DNA of 64,000 bases. Source: Bacteroidota bacterium (lineage in GTDB: Bacteria; Bacteroidota; Bacteroidia; Chitinophagales; Chitinophagaceae). The notes under the pieces are model-generated. The model saw nothing but the letters and a program-made list of their open reading frames with translations. It made no database searches and had not been told where the DNA came from. Position numbers and translations under genes: made by a program. Of this stretch, positions 52,895-61,885 are shown in pieces (position 1 is the first letter of the stretch; the number at the start of each line of letters is the position of its first letter). The DNA is taken from NCBI GenBank assembly GCA_013288945.1, contig JABDAZ010000003.1, positions 62,001 through 126,000 on the forward strand, in the 5' to 3' direction.

Positions 52895-54190
52895 TTACCA
52901 GTATTTATATCCCGTCAACTGCGCAAGCTGAACCTTAGCAATGCACAACTGATATTCATATTGCAACCTTGATAATAATGCGCGTTGTGTGTTTGTGCTG
53001 GCATTTGTAATTTCTAAATTTGTTCCCACGCCATTTTTAAACCTGCTTGCAGCAAGCATTTCAGCAGATTTTGCTTCTTCAATTTGGCCTTCTGTATTTT
53101 TAATTCTTTCCATATCTGTTTGCACATCTGTTAATGCCTGTTCAATATTTTTTTTGTACTCACTGCTTAATGTTTCTACCGCGAGTTCATTTTGTTTTAC
53201 CACACTTTCTGCAATGCTGATTTGCCTTCTTGTTCTTCCGCCACTATAAATTGGAATTACGAATGAAACGCCTGCTGCATAATTAAATTTTACATCATTA
53301 ACAGAAGGAACATAACCATTTTTAAAACCTGTGTTTGCCTGCAGGTTAACGCTTGGCCTGTCGGTTATTTTAGTAATGTCTACATCGCTTTGCGCTTGTT
53401 TTATTTTATCTTTTGCCAATGCAAAATCAATATTGTTTGCCTGTGCTTCATTCAATGCATCGGCAGATTGTTTGAAGGCAAAATCAAAATCAAACGTGCT
53501 GCCATTTGTCTGCGTATTGCCAGTTGTATATGCGAGTAAATTGATTTGTTTTTGTAAAGAATTTTGCAAATCAACTTTTGTATTTTGCTCCGCGTCAATT
53601 TGTGTTTGAATATTTAATAAATCAATTTTAATTGCGTCGCCATTTTTTAATTTGCTGTCAATAATGCGTTTGTTTTCATTAAGGTAAGCCAGCACAGTAT
53701 CCTGTATGCTTATCGCTTTTTGAAAATAAACAATGTTGTAATAAATATTTGCAACTTGATATGCCAATTGGTTTTGTACATACTCAACATTGTGTTTTGC
53801 AAACTGCAATTCCGTTTTTGATTTTTCAACGTTTGCTTTTATTCTTCCAAAATCAAACAACAAATAATTTGCGTTTAATGCAGCCGCAACATTATTAACG
53901 GGTGCAAATTGAAAATTTTCTAACGCGCCATTTGGGCCTATTGGAAAAGGAAGTTCAATTTTTGGACGAACATAATTATAAGAACCATTTGCAAAAATGT
54001 CGGGCAAATTTGTTTTAGAAAGATCAACGCGTTGCTCCGCAGTTGCTACAGCGCTTTGCACTTCTTTTATTCGTGGAAAATAGGCGAACGATTGATTAAT
54101 CAGATTTTTTAATTCCGTATTTATTTGCGCTTGCGCGAAAGAAGAAAATAAAGCCGTAAATAAAATGCCTGTCAGTAATATTTTTTTCAT
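52895..54190 (-). CDS. TolC family outer membrane efflux protein
   Basis: 431 residues; signal peptide ending SSFAQAQ, then two repeats of long alpha-helical coiled segments with strand pairs (for example YLLFDFGRIKANVEKSKTELQFAKHNVEYVQNQ and FVIPIYSGGRTRRQISIAESVVKQNELAVETL), typical of TolC trimers. It forms the outer-membrane channel of the tripartite pump encoded by the preceding two genes. Start is ATG 54190; another ATG (54199) is three codons upstream. Gap to the MFS gene is 17 bp. Confidence 0.92.
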   Translation of the reverse strand: MKKILLTGILFTALFSSFAQAQINTELKNLINQSFAYFPRIKEVQSAVATAEQRVDLSKTNLPDIFANGSYNYVRPKIELPFPIGPNGALENFQFAPVNNVAAALNANYLLFDFGRIKANVEKSKTELQFAKHNVEYVQNQLAYQVANIYYNIVYFQKAISIQDTVLAYLNENKRIIDSKLKNGDAIKIDLLNIQTQIDAEQNTKVDLQNSLQKQINLLAYTTGNTQTNGSTFDFDFAFKQSADALNEAQANNIDFALAKDKIKQAQSDVDITKITDRPSVNLQANTGFKNGYVPSVNDVKFNYAAGVSFVIPIYSGGRTRRQISIAESVVKQNELAVETLSSEYKKNIEQALTDVQTDMERIKNTEGQIEEAKSAEMLAASRFKNGVGTNLEITNASTNTQRALLSRLQYEYQLCIAKVQLAQLTGYKYW

Positions 54191-54207
54191 CTTGATCATT
54201 TTTATTA

Positions 54208-55794
54208 TTAATGCGATTCTGCAATGGCAGCTTTTGCTTTTGCCTGATCTGCAGCAGAAACTTTTTTTGCTCTTAAAAAAACTGTTAAAGGAATTACCAC
54301 TATAAAAAATAAAGCAACTAACCGAAAGGTATCAAGGTAAGCGAGGTAATGCGCCTGCCTGTCTACGGAATTACTTATAGTTGCATATGCTTTTGTAGTT
54401 GCTGTGCCAATATCAAAACCACCTTTGTTTACAAAATTTTGTGCAATATTATTTGTTTGCGTAGTGAAGGCTTGCGCGCCTTGCGAAAGGTTTGCAACCA
54501 AATCACTTCTGTGTTGCGCGTATGTATGCGACACATAATTGTTTGCCATGGCAATACCAAAAGCGCCACCCAATTGCCGCGTCATATTATTAAGAGAAAT
54601 GCCAGACGCATAATCTTTTGGCTGCAAACCGGCAACAGCCTGGTTTATTAATGGCAATTGCACCATGCTCATTCCAACAGCGCGCAATGCAAAAATGAAA
54701 AAGAAATTTTGCCTGCTCACATCAAGGCTTACGCGCGAACTATACCACGCATACGCAGCGAATAATAAAAAGCCCATGATAACAAATGGAATTGGCTTTG
54801 CACCTTTGCTCATCAGGTTGCCGATGATTGGCATCATGATAACTGTTATCATTGTTGGCCATAATAATGTTAATCCTGTTTCAAGCGGTGTGTAACCAAG
54901 CACACTTTGCGCAAGCACTGGAAAAACAAATACAGAAGTATATAATCCCAATCCCACAACAAACGTGAAGATGGTTGTGAACGCAAGGTTTGTGTTATTC
55001 AACACACGGAGATTAACCGCAGGTTTTTCAATACTTAATTCATACCATATAAAAGCGATTAACCCGATGCCTGCAAGCACTGCGCAAATTCGTATTGCTT
55101 CACTGGCAAACCAGTCATCGGCATCTCCTCTTTCCAATACAAATTGTAAACAACCAATACCAACTGCCAATAATAAAATGCCTGTATAATCTATTTTTAT
55201 TTGCTTCTTCTTTGTGCCTTCGCCTTCTTTTTTTCCAATAAATGTATAAGCAAGAATAGTTGCAATTATACCAATCGGTATATTAATCATAAATATTAAT
55301 GGCCAGCTATAACTTTCCATAATATAACCACCAAGTGTTGGCCCCAAAGTTGGGCCCAGCACGATTCCCATGCCAAATAAGCCAGATGCAATCGGGCGAT
55401 CTTTTACTTCAAATGCATCAAACAAAATTGCCTGTGAAGTGGATAATAATGCACCACCGCCAACACCTTGTATAAAACGCCAGATGATAATTTCTACCAA
55501 ACTTGTAGACTGCCCGCACATATAAGATGCGACCGTAAAAATGATCATCGATGCGATGTAATAATTTTTTCTTCCGAAAAATTCAGCTAAAAAACCAGTG
55601 AGCGGAATGATAATAACGTTGGCGATAGCATATGCCGTTATCACCCAACTAATATCTTCGATGCTTACGCCGAGGCTGCCGCTCATGTCATTCAATGCAA
55701 CGTTTACAATGGAAGTATCAATCAATTCCATTATCGCAGCAGAGATGGTTGTTATAACAATAATTGTTCTTGCAAATCCTTTTGGCGTAGCCAT
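54208..55794 (-). CDS. MFS transporter, DHA2 (EmrB/QacA) family
   Basis: 528 residues with 14 membrane segments. Features include MELIDTSIVNVALNDM (motif D), WVITAYAIANVIIIPLTGFLAEFFGRKNYY (motif A) and ILGPTLGPTLGGYI (motif C of antiporters). It is the inner-membrane drug/proton antiporter of an EmrAB-TolC type pump. Substrates are unknown. Starts 6 bp after the HlyD gene. Confidence 0.93.
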   Translation of the reverse strand: MATPKGFARTIIVITTISAAIMELIDTSIVNVALNDMSGSLGVSIEDISWVITAYAIANVIIIPLTGFLAEFFGRKNYYIASMIIFTVASYMCGQSTSLVEIIIWRFIQGVGGGALLSTSQAILFDAFEVKDRPIASGLFGMGIVLGPTLGPTLGGYIMESYSWPLIFMINIPIGIIATILAYTFIGKKEGEGTKKKQIKIDYTGILLLAVGIGCLQFVLERGDADDWFASEAIRICAVLAGIGLIAFIWYELSIEKPAVNLRVLNNTNLAFTTIFTFVVGLGLYTSVFVFPVLAQSVLGYTPLETGLTLLWPTMITVIMMPIIGNLMSKGAKPIPFVIMGFLLFAAYAWYSSRVSLDVSRQNFFFIFALRAVGMSMVQLPLINQAVAGLQPKDYASGISLNNMTRQLGGAFGIAMANNYVSHTYAQHRSDLVANLSQGAQAFTTQTNNIAQNFVNKGGFDIGTATTKAYATISNSVDRQAHYLAYLDTFRLVALFFIVVIPLTVFLRAKKVSAADQAKAKAAIAESH

Positions 55795-55800
55795 AATAAT

Positions 55801-56856
55801 TTATTTTACTGGTACACTAACATCAACACTTAAGCCCGCGCGTAAAATATTTCTGTATTTATCAACATCTTTAATATTAATTTTTACAGGAACACGCTGT
55901 GTAACTTTTACAAAATTGCCGCTCGCATTATCCGGTGGCAACAAAGAAAATTTTGCACCCGTTGCTTCACTTACACTTTCAATCGTGCCTTTAAGAATAT
56001 CGTCGGGATATGCGTCCAGCGTGAATTCTACTTCCATACCCGGTGCAAATTTTTTGATTTGTGTTTCTTTAAAATTTGCGACAATCCAATACGTTGTATC
56101 ATTAACGATTGAAAATAGCGGGCTGCCCGCTTGCACAAATTGTCCTTCACTTACATTGCGTTTTCCAATTTTTCCTGCTTGTGGCGCATAAATTTTTGAG
56201 TAAGAAATTTTTAATTTCTGTTGTTCAATAACTGCTTTTTTCATTGCAAGCGATGCATCTGCTTTTTGTATGGATGCTTGCAGAACAGGAATGCGGCTGC
56301 TTGCAGAATTCAAGTCTGTATGGCTATTATCATATTGAACAGAAGCCTGATCCAGCGCGTATTTGCTATCATCCAATTGTTTTTTTGTAATCGCCTGGTC
56401 AGCAAATAAATTTTGGTTTCTTTGATAATCTTCTTCCGCTTGTTTCTTTTTTACTTCCGTCAAATCAATCGATCCTTTATTTCCTTTTAAAGAAACAGTT
56501 GCATTGTTTAATGCGGCTTTTGCATTGGTAATATCAGCTTCGGCTGATTGATAATCTGCTTCCATTTGGTGCAGTTGCGTTTGCAATTCATCATCATCTA
56601 ATTGCACTAATAATTGCCCGGCTTTTACGGAGTCGTAATCATTAACGGCAATTGTTTTTACATAGCCTGAAACCCGCGGCAGCACTGGCGAAATCTGTGT
56701 TTCAACCTGCGCATTATCCGTTGTTTCATGTGCCAATGCGTAGAGTATTTTTTTAACGCCAAAAAACCCGCCGATGAGCACAACGGCGATAATTATTATA
56801 AGCCGCAGTGGCGATTTTTTCTTTGTTTCCGGGCTTGTTGTTTCCTGATTTTCCAT
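55801..56856 (-). CDS. HlyD family secretion protein (EmrA-like adaptor)
   Basis: 351 residues: short N-terminal cytoplasmic part, one membrane segment (LRLIIIIAVVLIGGFFGV), lipoyl/hairpin domain with long helices (about 85-210), and a beta-barrel domain (KIYAPQAGKIGKRNVSEGQFVQAGSPLF, PGMEVEFTLDAYPDDILKGTIESVS). It bridges the MFS pump and TolC. It starts 58 bp after the tetR-type gene. Confidence 0.92.
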   Translation of the reverse strand: MENQETTSPETKKKSPLRLIIIIAVVLIGGFFGVKKILYALAHETTDNAQVETQISPVLPRVSGYVKTIAVNDYDSVKAGQLLVQLDDDELQTQLHQMEADYQSAEADITNAKAALNNATVSLKGNKGSIDLTEVKKKQAEEDYQRNQNLFADQAITKKQLDDSKYALDQASVQYDNSHTDLNSASSRIPVLQASIQKADASLAMKKAVIEQQKLKISYSKIYAPQAGKIGKRNVSEGQFVQAGSPLFSIVNDTTYWIVANFKETQIKKFAPGMEVEFTLDAYPDDILKGTIESVSEATGAKFSLLPPDNASGNFVKVTQRVPVKINIKDVDKYRNILRAGLSVDVSVPVK

Positions 56857-56914
56857 GTCTGTAATTGTTGTTTGTAAAAAAAGTTTGTATAGTAAAGCAG
56901 TTGTTTTTTATAAA

Positions 56915-57535
56915 TTATTCTTCGCTATTAATATCAAGATGCGCGTGCAGCAATTGTTTTAAATGCGATTTTAATTTTGGCGTAATTTTTTTCCGGTATG
57001 CTTCTTCATTATCTTTTTCAATATTAAAAAGTGCAGCATAAAAATTGCGCGCCAATGTTGTTTGAGAAATTGTTCCCATCACCGTTCCCACCGTAAGCTC
57101 AATATCCACTTTGCGAAAAATTTTTTTCTTTTGCCCGTCGATAATTATTTTTTTTATCTGCTCAAAATTTCTCAGTTTAATTTTTGTAACCAGCTCTTTA
57201 ATAACTTCAGAACGGCTGTTGCTTCCCTGCATCATAATATTGTGGATGCATAAATTGTTCATGATTTTATCTACATAAAAATCAACAACGCGATCCACTT
57301 TTTCCCACGGCGTTAACGATTCATCTTTGTTCAAAGCTTCCAGTATAGTATAGTTTGCGCGGTGCTCCAGCAACGCTTCCAGCATTTTTTCTTTTGATCC
57401 GAAATAGTATGAAATCATTGCCAGGTTTACGTTTGCATGTTGCGCAATATCTCTAACAGATGTTCCGTCAAACCCGTTATCGCCAAATAATTTTTCGGCG
57501 GTTGCAAGTATATGTTCACGTTTATCAGCGGCCAT
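56915..57535 (-). CDS. TetR/AcrR family transcriptional regulator
   Basis: 206 residues. The N-terminal HTH (ILATAEKLFGDNGFDGTSVRDIAQHANVNLAMISYYFGSKEKML) is the classical TetR DNA-binding domain; the C-terminal helical part would bind a ligand. It is first in the operon, followed by HlyD, MFS and TolC genes, and two palindromes lie across its promoter, so it probably represses the whole operon and itself until a substrate of the pump binds. Confidence 0.92.
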   Translation of the reverse strand: MAADKREHILATAEKLFGDNGFDGTSVRDIAQHANVNLAMISYYFGSKEKMLEALLEHRANYTILEALNKDESLTPWEKVDRVVDFYVDKIMNNLCIHNIMMQGSNSRSEVIKELVTKIKLRNFEQIKKIIIDGQKKKIFRKVDIELTVGTVMGTISQTTLARNFYAALFNIEKDNEEAYRKKITPKLKSHLKQLLHAHLDINSEE

Positions 57536-57554
57536 ATTATTTTTATTTGAACCA

Positions 57555-57591
57555 CAAAGTTAAACAAACGTTTGAATTAAACAAACGTTTA
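57555..57591 (-). promoter_or_regulatory. Promoter and operators of the efflux operon
   Basis: On the minus strand TTTG (57582-57585), a 19-bp spacer and TAACTTTG (57555-57562). Two copies of a 10-bp palindrome-like element, CAAACGTTTG (57565-57574) and CAAACGTTTA (57582-57591), 17 bp apart, lie in the spacer and over the -33 box. Both are embedded in longer near-identical flanks (TTAAA on the left, AATT on the right), a good arrangement for a TetR dimer pair. Confidence 0.7.
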
Positions 57592-57668
57592 ATTAATTAT
57601 TTTTAAAAATATTTTCCTGCCCAAAATTTTTGCACTTATTAATGCGTTCATATTTCATATTAATTACT

Positions 57669-57676
57669 TATTTTTG
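57669..57676 (+). promoter_or_regulatory. Possible -7 box of metH part 1
   Basis: TATTTTTG fits TAnnTTTG; it would give a 240-nt leader that includes a long hairpin and a dispersed repeat copy. No good -33 box was seen. Confidence 0.35.
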
Positions 57677-57696
57677 CATCCGATACAGGCAGATTT

Positions 57697-57735
57697 GTTT
57701 ATTGTTCAGCCTGTTTAAAAACTGAACTAATAAAC
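57697..57735. other. Stem-loop in the metH leader
   Basis: GTTTATTGTTCAG pairs with CTGAACTAATAAAC (13 bp, one bulge), 12-nt loop. It does not resemble a known riboswitch and lacks a T-tract. Confidence 0.55.
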
Positions 57736-57794
57736 GATGATTATTCTGGATGTTCCTTTCCAAAATTTCCTCGTTAAAAAGTTCAGCAATAAAA

Positions 57795-57850
57795 ATTTTG
57801 TAACCAGCGATAGCAATGCTGTTCATCATCGTTGCGTCGCACTCTTGTAC
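57795..57850 (-). repeat. GTAC-bounded dispersed repeat, copy F
   Basis: On the minus strand GTACAAGAGTGCGACGCAAC then GATGATGAAC, ending near GCTGGTTACAAAATTTTT. Confidence 0.8.
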
Positions 57851-57919
57851 GTCCGGTTCTTTATTGATCGTTTTATCAATAATCATTAATCGGATTTTCG
57901 GGAGACAAAAATTATAATT

Positions 57920-58936
57920 ATGGACATCAGAAAAGAATTGCAAAAACGCATATTAATAATTGATGGCGCCATGGGCACCATGATTCAACGCCACAAACTT
58001 GAAGAAAAAGATTACCGTGGCGAACGTTTTAAAAACTGGCACAAAGATGTAAAAGGCAATAATGATTTGCTTAGCATTACGCAACCGCAAATTATTGAAG
58101 GCATCCACAAAGAATATCTGGAAGCGGGCGCAGACATTATTGAAACCAACACGTTCAGCAGCACCGTAATTGCACAAGCAGATTATGATATGCAGGAAAT
58201 TGCCTACGAATTAAATGTCGCTTCAGCCAAATGCGCGCGCAATGCGGCAGATGAATACACTAGAAAAAATCCGTCAAAACCAAGGTTTGTTGCAGGTGCA
58301 ATTGGCCCGCTTAATAAAACATTAAGCTTATCGCCAGATGTAAATAATCCCGGTTTCCGTGCAGTAACTTTTGATGAAGTTGTGGAAGCTTATTATGAAC
58401 AAATAAAAGGATTGGTTGATGGCGGCGTTGATTTGTTATTAATAGAAACCATTTTTGATACGCTGAATGCAAAAGCAGCGATCTATTCTATTAAAAAATA
58501 TTTCCGCGATACCAAGCAAAAAGAGTTGCCGGTGATGATTAGCGGAACAATTACAGATGCAAGCGGACGCACGTTAAGCGGCCAAACGCTCGAAGCATTT
58601 TATGTTTCCATTATGCATGCAAAACCTTTGAGTGTTGGTTTAAATTGCGCACTCGGCGCGCAGGAAATGCGCCCGCACATTGAAGAGCTGAGCCAGATTG
58701 CAGGTTGTTACACATCTGCATATCCAAATGCCGGCTTGCCAAATGCCTTTGGCGAATACGACGAACAACCACATGAAACTGCACATATTATTGAAGAGTG
58801 GGCAGCTAATGGCTGGCTAAATATTGTTGGCGGATGTTGCGGCACAACGCCCGATCATATAAAACATATTGCAGATGAAGTGAGTAAATTTGCACCGAGA
58901 GAATTGCCTGTTACTGAAACAGAATTGGTTGATTAA
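57920..58936 (+). CDS. metH: Methionine synthase, homocysteine-binding part
   Basis: 338 residues covering only the N-terminal homocysteine S-methyltransferase domain of Met[19 protein letters not shown], the zinc Cys in NCALGAQEM and [11 protein letters not shown] (two more Cys). The remaining modules are encoded by a separate gene 134 bp downstream. Such splitting occurs in other Bacteroidetes as well. It uses 5-methyltetrahydrofolate and cobalamin from the partner protein to make methionine. Confidence 0.92.
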   Translation: MDIRKELQKRILIIDGAMGTMIQRHKLEEKDYRGERFKNWHKDVKGNNDLLSITQPQIIEGIHKEYLEAGADIIETNTFSSTVIAQADYDMQEIAYELNVASAKCARNAADEYTRKNPSKPRFVAGAIGPLNKTLSLSPDVNNPGFRAVTFDEVVEAYYEQIKGLVDGGVDLLLIETIFDTLNAKAAIYSIKKYFRDTKQKELPVMISGTITDASGRTLSGQTLEAFYVSIMHAKPLSVGLNCALGAQEMRPHIEELSQIAGCYTSAYPNAGLPNAFGEYDEQPHETAHIIEEWAANGWLNIVGGCCGTTPDHIKHIADEVSKFAPRELPVTETELVD

Positions 58937-58961
58937 TAAATTTTCGATTCAAAAAATAAAC

Positions 58962-59061
58962 AACATTCAATATTCAATAATCAATGTTCAGGTTACATAC
59001 AAATTGTATTTTTTAATTTCTTTACTTGAGAATTGAATATTGATATTGAATATTGAATGTT
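58962..59061. repeat. 18-bp inverted repeat built from heptads
   Basis: AACATTCAATATTCAATA (58962-58979) and its exact complement (59044-59061) flank a 64-bp spacer. Each arm is a heptad array (ATTCAAT or ATTGAAT units, one unit being 6 bp). It sits between the two metH genes. Confidence 0.85.
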
Positions 59062-59070
59062 ACAAAAATT

Positions 59071-61791
59071 ATGAGCACCATCAAACCATACTTAAGATTA
59101 TCAGGACTCGAACCATTAATCGTTCGGCCGGAAACAAATTTTATTAATGTTGGCGAACGTACAAACGTTACCGGCTCTAAAAAATTTGCGCGGCTTATTC
59201 GTGAAAATAAATATGAAGAAGCATTAAGCGTTGCTCGCCAGCAGGTAGAAAATGGCGCGCAAATTTTGGATGTGAATATGGATGATGCGTTGCTCGATGG
59301 TGTTGTGGCAATGACAACATTTATTAACCTCGTTCAAAGCGAACCTGATATTGCAAAAATCCCTATCATGCTTGACAGCTCGAAGTTTCAGATAATTGAA
59401 GCCGGCTTAAAATGTGTGCAGGGAAAATGCATCGTGAATTCCATCTCCATGAAAGAAGGAGAAGCAAAATTTATTGAGCAGGCAATTATTTGTCAGAGTT
59501 ATGGTGCGTCTGTTATTGTGATGGCTTTTGATGAAAAAGGACAAGCTGATACCAAAGAAAGAAAAATTGAAATCTGCCATCGTGCATATAAAATATTAAC
59601 GGAGCAAGTTGGCTACGATCCGCAGGATATTATTTTTGATCCAAATATTTTTGCCGTTGCAACAGGCATTGAAGAACACAATAATTATTCAGTAGATTTT
59701 ATTGAAGCAACCAAAGAAATAAAAAGATTAATGCCGCTTACAAAAGTGAGTGGCGGCGTTAGTAATATGTCGTTTTCATTTCGCGGGAATGATCATGTGC
59801 GCGAAGCAATGCATTCCGTGTTTTTATATTATGCCATTAAAGCCGGCATGGACATGGGCATTGTGAATGCCGGGCAATTAGTTGTGTATGATGAAATAGA
59901 ACCGAAGCTGCGTGAAATGTGCGAAGATGTAATTCTTAATCATAAAAATGATAATAATGAAGCAACTGAACGATTAATAAATTTTGCAGAAACCGTAAAG
60001 GCAAAAGGAAAAGAAATTGTAAAAGATGACAAGTGGAGAAACACAACCGTTGAAGAACGTTTAAAACATTCACTCGTTAATGGCATCACTGATTTTATTG
60101 ATGCAGACACAGAAGAAGCAAGACAAAAATATCCCAAACCATTAGATGTAATTGAAGGGCCGTTAATGGATGGAATGAATGTGGTTGGTGATTTATTTGG
60201 AAGTGGAAAAATGTTTTTACCGCAAGTTGTAAAAAGTGCACGCGTTATGAAAAAATCCGTTGCAGTTCTTACACCATTTATTGAAGCGGAAAAAGAATTA
60301 CGCAGACAAGCGCACATCACTGCAGGCACCGTTAATGAAGAAGGCGCCGGCGCTGCAAAAATTTTACTTGCAACGGTAAAAGGCGATGTGCATGATATCG
60401 GAAAAAATATTGTTGGCGTGGTGCTTGGTTGTAATGGTTACGATATTATAGATCTCGGCGTGATGGTTGCAACAGATAAAATTTTAGATACTGCGATAAG
60501 AGAAAAAGTTGACATCATCGGATTGAGCGGATTAATAACGCCTTCATTGGATGAGATGGTTCATGTGGCGCATGAAATGAAAAGGCGTGGTATGAAACTG
60601 CCTTTATTAATTGGAGGAGCCACCACTTCGCGCATGCACACTGCCGTAAAAATTGCACCGCAATATGATGAAGGCGTGGTGCATGTTTTGGATGCATCAA
60701 GAAGTGTAACTGTTGCCGGTTCATTATTAAGCAACGAACAAAAACCTGATTTTTTAAAAACGATTAATACAGAATATTTAAAACTGAAAGAAGACTTCGC
60801 CAATAAAAAATCAGCCAAACAATATTTGTCTGTTGAGGCCGCACAAAAAAATAAAGTAAAAATTGACTGGAATAATTTTACACCCGTTGCACCAACATTT
60901 ATTGGAACAAAAATTTTCAACGATTTTCCATTGGAAGATTTGGAAAAATATATTGACTGGCAACCATTTTTTATTGCATGGGAATTGCATGGAAAATTTC
61001 CGCAGATATTAAGCGATGAAAAAGTTGGTTCAGAAGCAACCAAATTATATAATGATGCGCAACTGTTATTAAAACAAATTATAAAAGAAAAATGGCTGCA
61101 GCCAAAAGGCGTTATTGGCTTTTGGAAAGCCAACAGCAATGGAAAAGATACGGTAACAATTAATAACAATTCATCATTAATAAACTTGGAATTTTTGCGC
61201 CAGCAAATAAAAAAAGTTGCAACGCAACCAAATATTTCGCTGGCAGATTTTATTATGCCTGCCGAAACAAATAAAGAAGATTATATCGGCGCGTTTAGTG
61301 TAACGATTGATGGCATTGAACCGCACATTAAAAAGTTTGAAGCCGCTTATGATGACTATAATAAAATAATTTTACAAGCACTTGCAGATCGTTTTGCCGA
61401 AGCCTTTGCAGAAGCATTGCATGAAAAAACAAGAAAAGAATATTGGGCTTATGCAACGGATGAACATCTCACAAACGAAGAATTAATTAAAGAAGAATAT
61501 TTGGGAATCCGCCCTGCGCCTGGTTATCCGGCTTGCCCTGACCATACAGAAAAATATAAATTATTTGATTTGCTTGGCGGCAAAGAAGCAACAGGAATCA
61601 CATTAACAGAATCACTTGCGATGTTTCCTGCATCATCCGTTTGCGGATGGTATTTTGCAAATCCGGAAAGCAAATATTTTGGCGTAGGCAAAATTGAAAA
61701 AGATCAAGTGGAAGATTATGCAAAAAGAAAAAACATGCCGCTTAATGAGATTGAAAGATGGCTGCGCCCGGTGCTTGAATATGATGCCTGA
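59071..61791 (+). CDS. metH: Methionine synthase, folate/cobalamin/activation part
   Basis: 906 residues: pterin-binding domain ([28 protein letters not shown]), cobalamin-binding four-helix cap and Rossmann domain with the His-ligand motif [14 protein letters not shown] (K/GDVHDIGK), [14 protein letters not shown], and a C-terminal SAM-binding activation domain ([15 protein letters not shown]). It complements the homocysteine-binding protein. Start is ATG 59071; the TTG at 59053 would add six residues from the inverted repeat. Confidence 0.93.
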   Translation: MSTIKPYLRLSGLEPLIVRPETNFINVGERTNVTGSKKFARLIRENKYEEALSVARQQVENGAQILDVNMDDALLDGVVAMTTFINLVQSEPDIAKIPIMLDSSKFQIIEAGLKCVQGKCIVNSISMKEGEAKFIEQAIICQSYGASVIVMAFDEKGQADTKERKIEICHRAYKILTEQVGYDPQDIIFDPNIFAVATGIEEHNNYSVDFIEATKEIKRLMPLTKVSGGVSNMSFSFRGNDHVREAMHSVFLYYAIKAGMDMGIVNAGQLVVYDEIEPKLREMCEDVILNHKNDNNEATERLINFAETVKAKGKEIVKDDKWRNTTVEERLKHSLVNGITDFIDADTEEARQKYPKPLDVIEGPLMDGMNVVGDLFGSGKMFLPQVVKSARVMKKSVAVLTPFIEAEKELRRQAHITAGTVNEEGAGAAKILLATVKGDVHDIGKNIVGVVLGCNGYDIIDLGVMVATDKILDTAIREKVDIIGLSGLITPSLDEMVHVAHEMKRRGMKLPLLIGGATTSRMHTAVKIAPQYDEGVVHVLDASRSVTVAGSLLSNEQKPDFLKTINTEYLKLKEDFANKKSAKQYLSVEAAQKNKVKIDWNNFTPVAPTFIGTKIFNDFPLEDLEKYIDWQPFFIAWELHGKFPQILSDEKVGSEATKLYNDAQLLLKQIIKEKWLQPKGVIGFWKANSNGKDTVTINNNSSLINLEFLRQQIKKVATQPNISLADFIMPAETNKEDYIGAFSVTIDGIEPHIKKFEAAYDDYNKIILQALADRFAEAFAEALHEKTRKEYWAYATDEHLTNEELIKEEYLGIRPAPGYPACPDHTEKYKLFDLLGGKEATGITLTESLAMFPASSVCGWYFANPESKYFGVGKIEKDQVEDYAKRKNMPLNEIERWLRPVLEYDA

Positions 61792-61825
61792 TTGTTAACA
61801 CAAAAACTACAATGGTTTTATGCAG

Positions 61826-61833
61826 TAATTTTG
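61826..61833 (+). promoter_or_regulatory. -7 box of the barrel protein gene
   Basis: TAATTTTG, 53 nt before the start codon; no clear -33. Confidence 0.4.
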
Positions 61834-61885
61834 CAACAATATTATTTTGTAATTGTTACAGCATAAAATATTACAGATACAGATT

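Larger units (their letters stand above)
57536..57919. other. 384-bp divergent region between tetR and metH
   Basis: Contains the efflux promoter/operators, a plus-strand -7 box (57669-57676), a stem-loop (57697-57735) and repeat copy F (57795-57850). No gene; a minus-strand open frame here overlaps the repeat and is not credible. Confidence 0.7.

Noticed and set aside
57600-57919. Cobalamin riboswitch upstream of metH
   Set aside because: No B12-box-like sequence (GCCACTG) is present; only a simple stem-loop was found.
57668-57943. 91-codon minus-strand open frame upstream of metH
   Set aside because: It overlaps a dispersed repeat copy and the start of metH, has no recognisable features, and uses a non-coding-looking composition.
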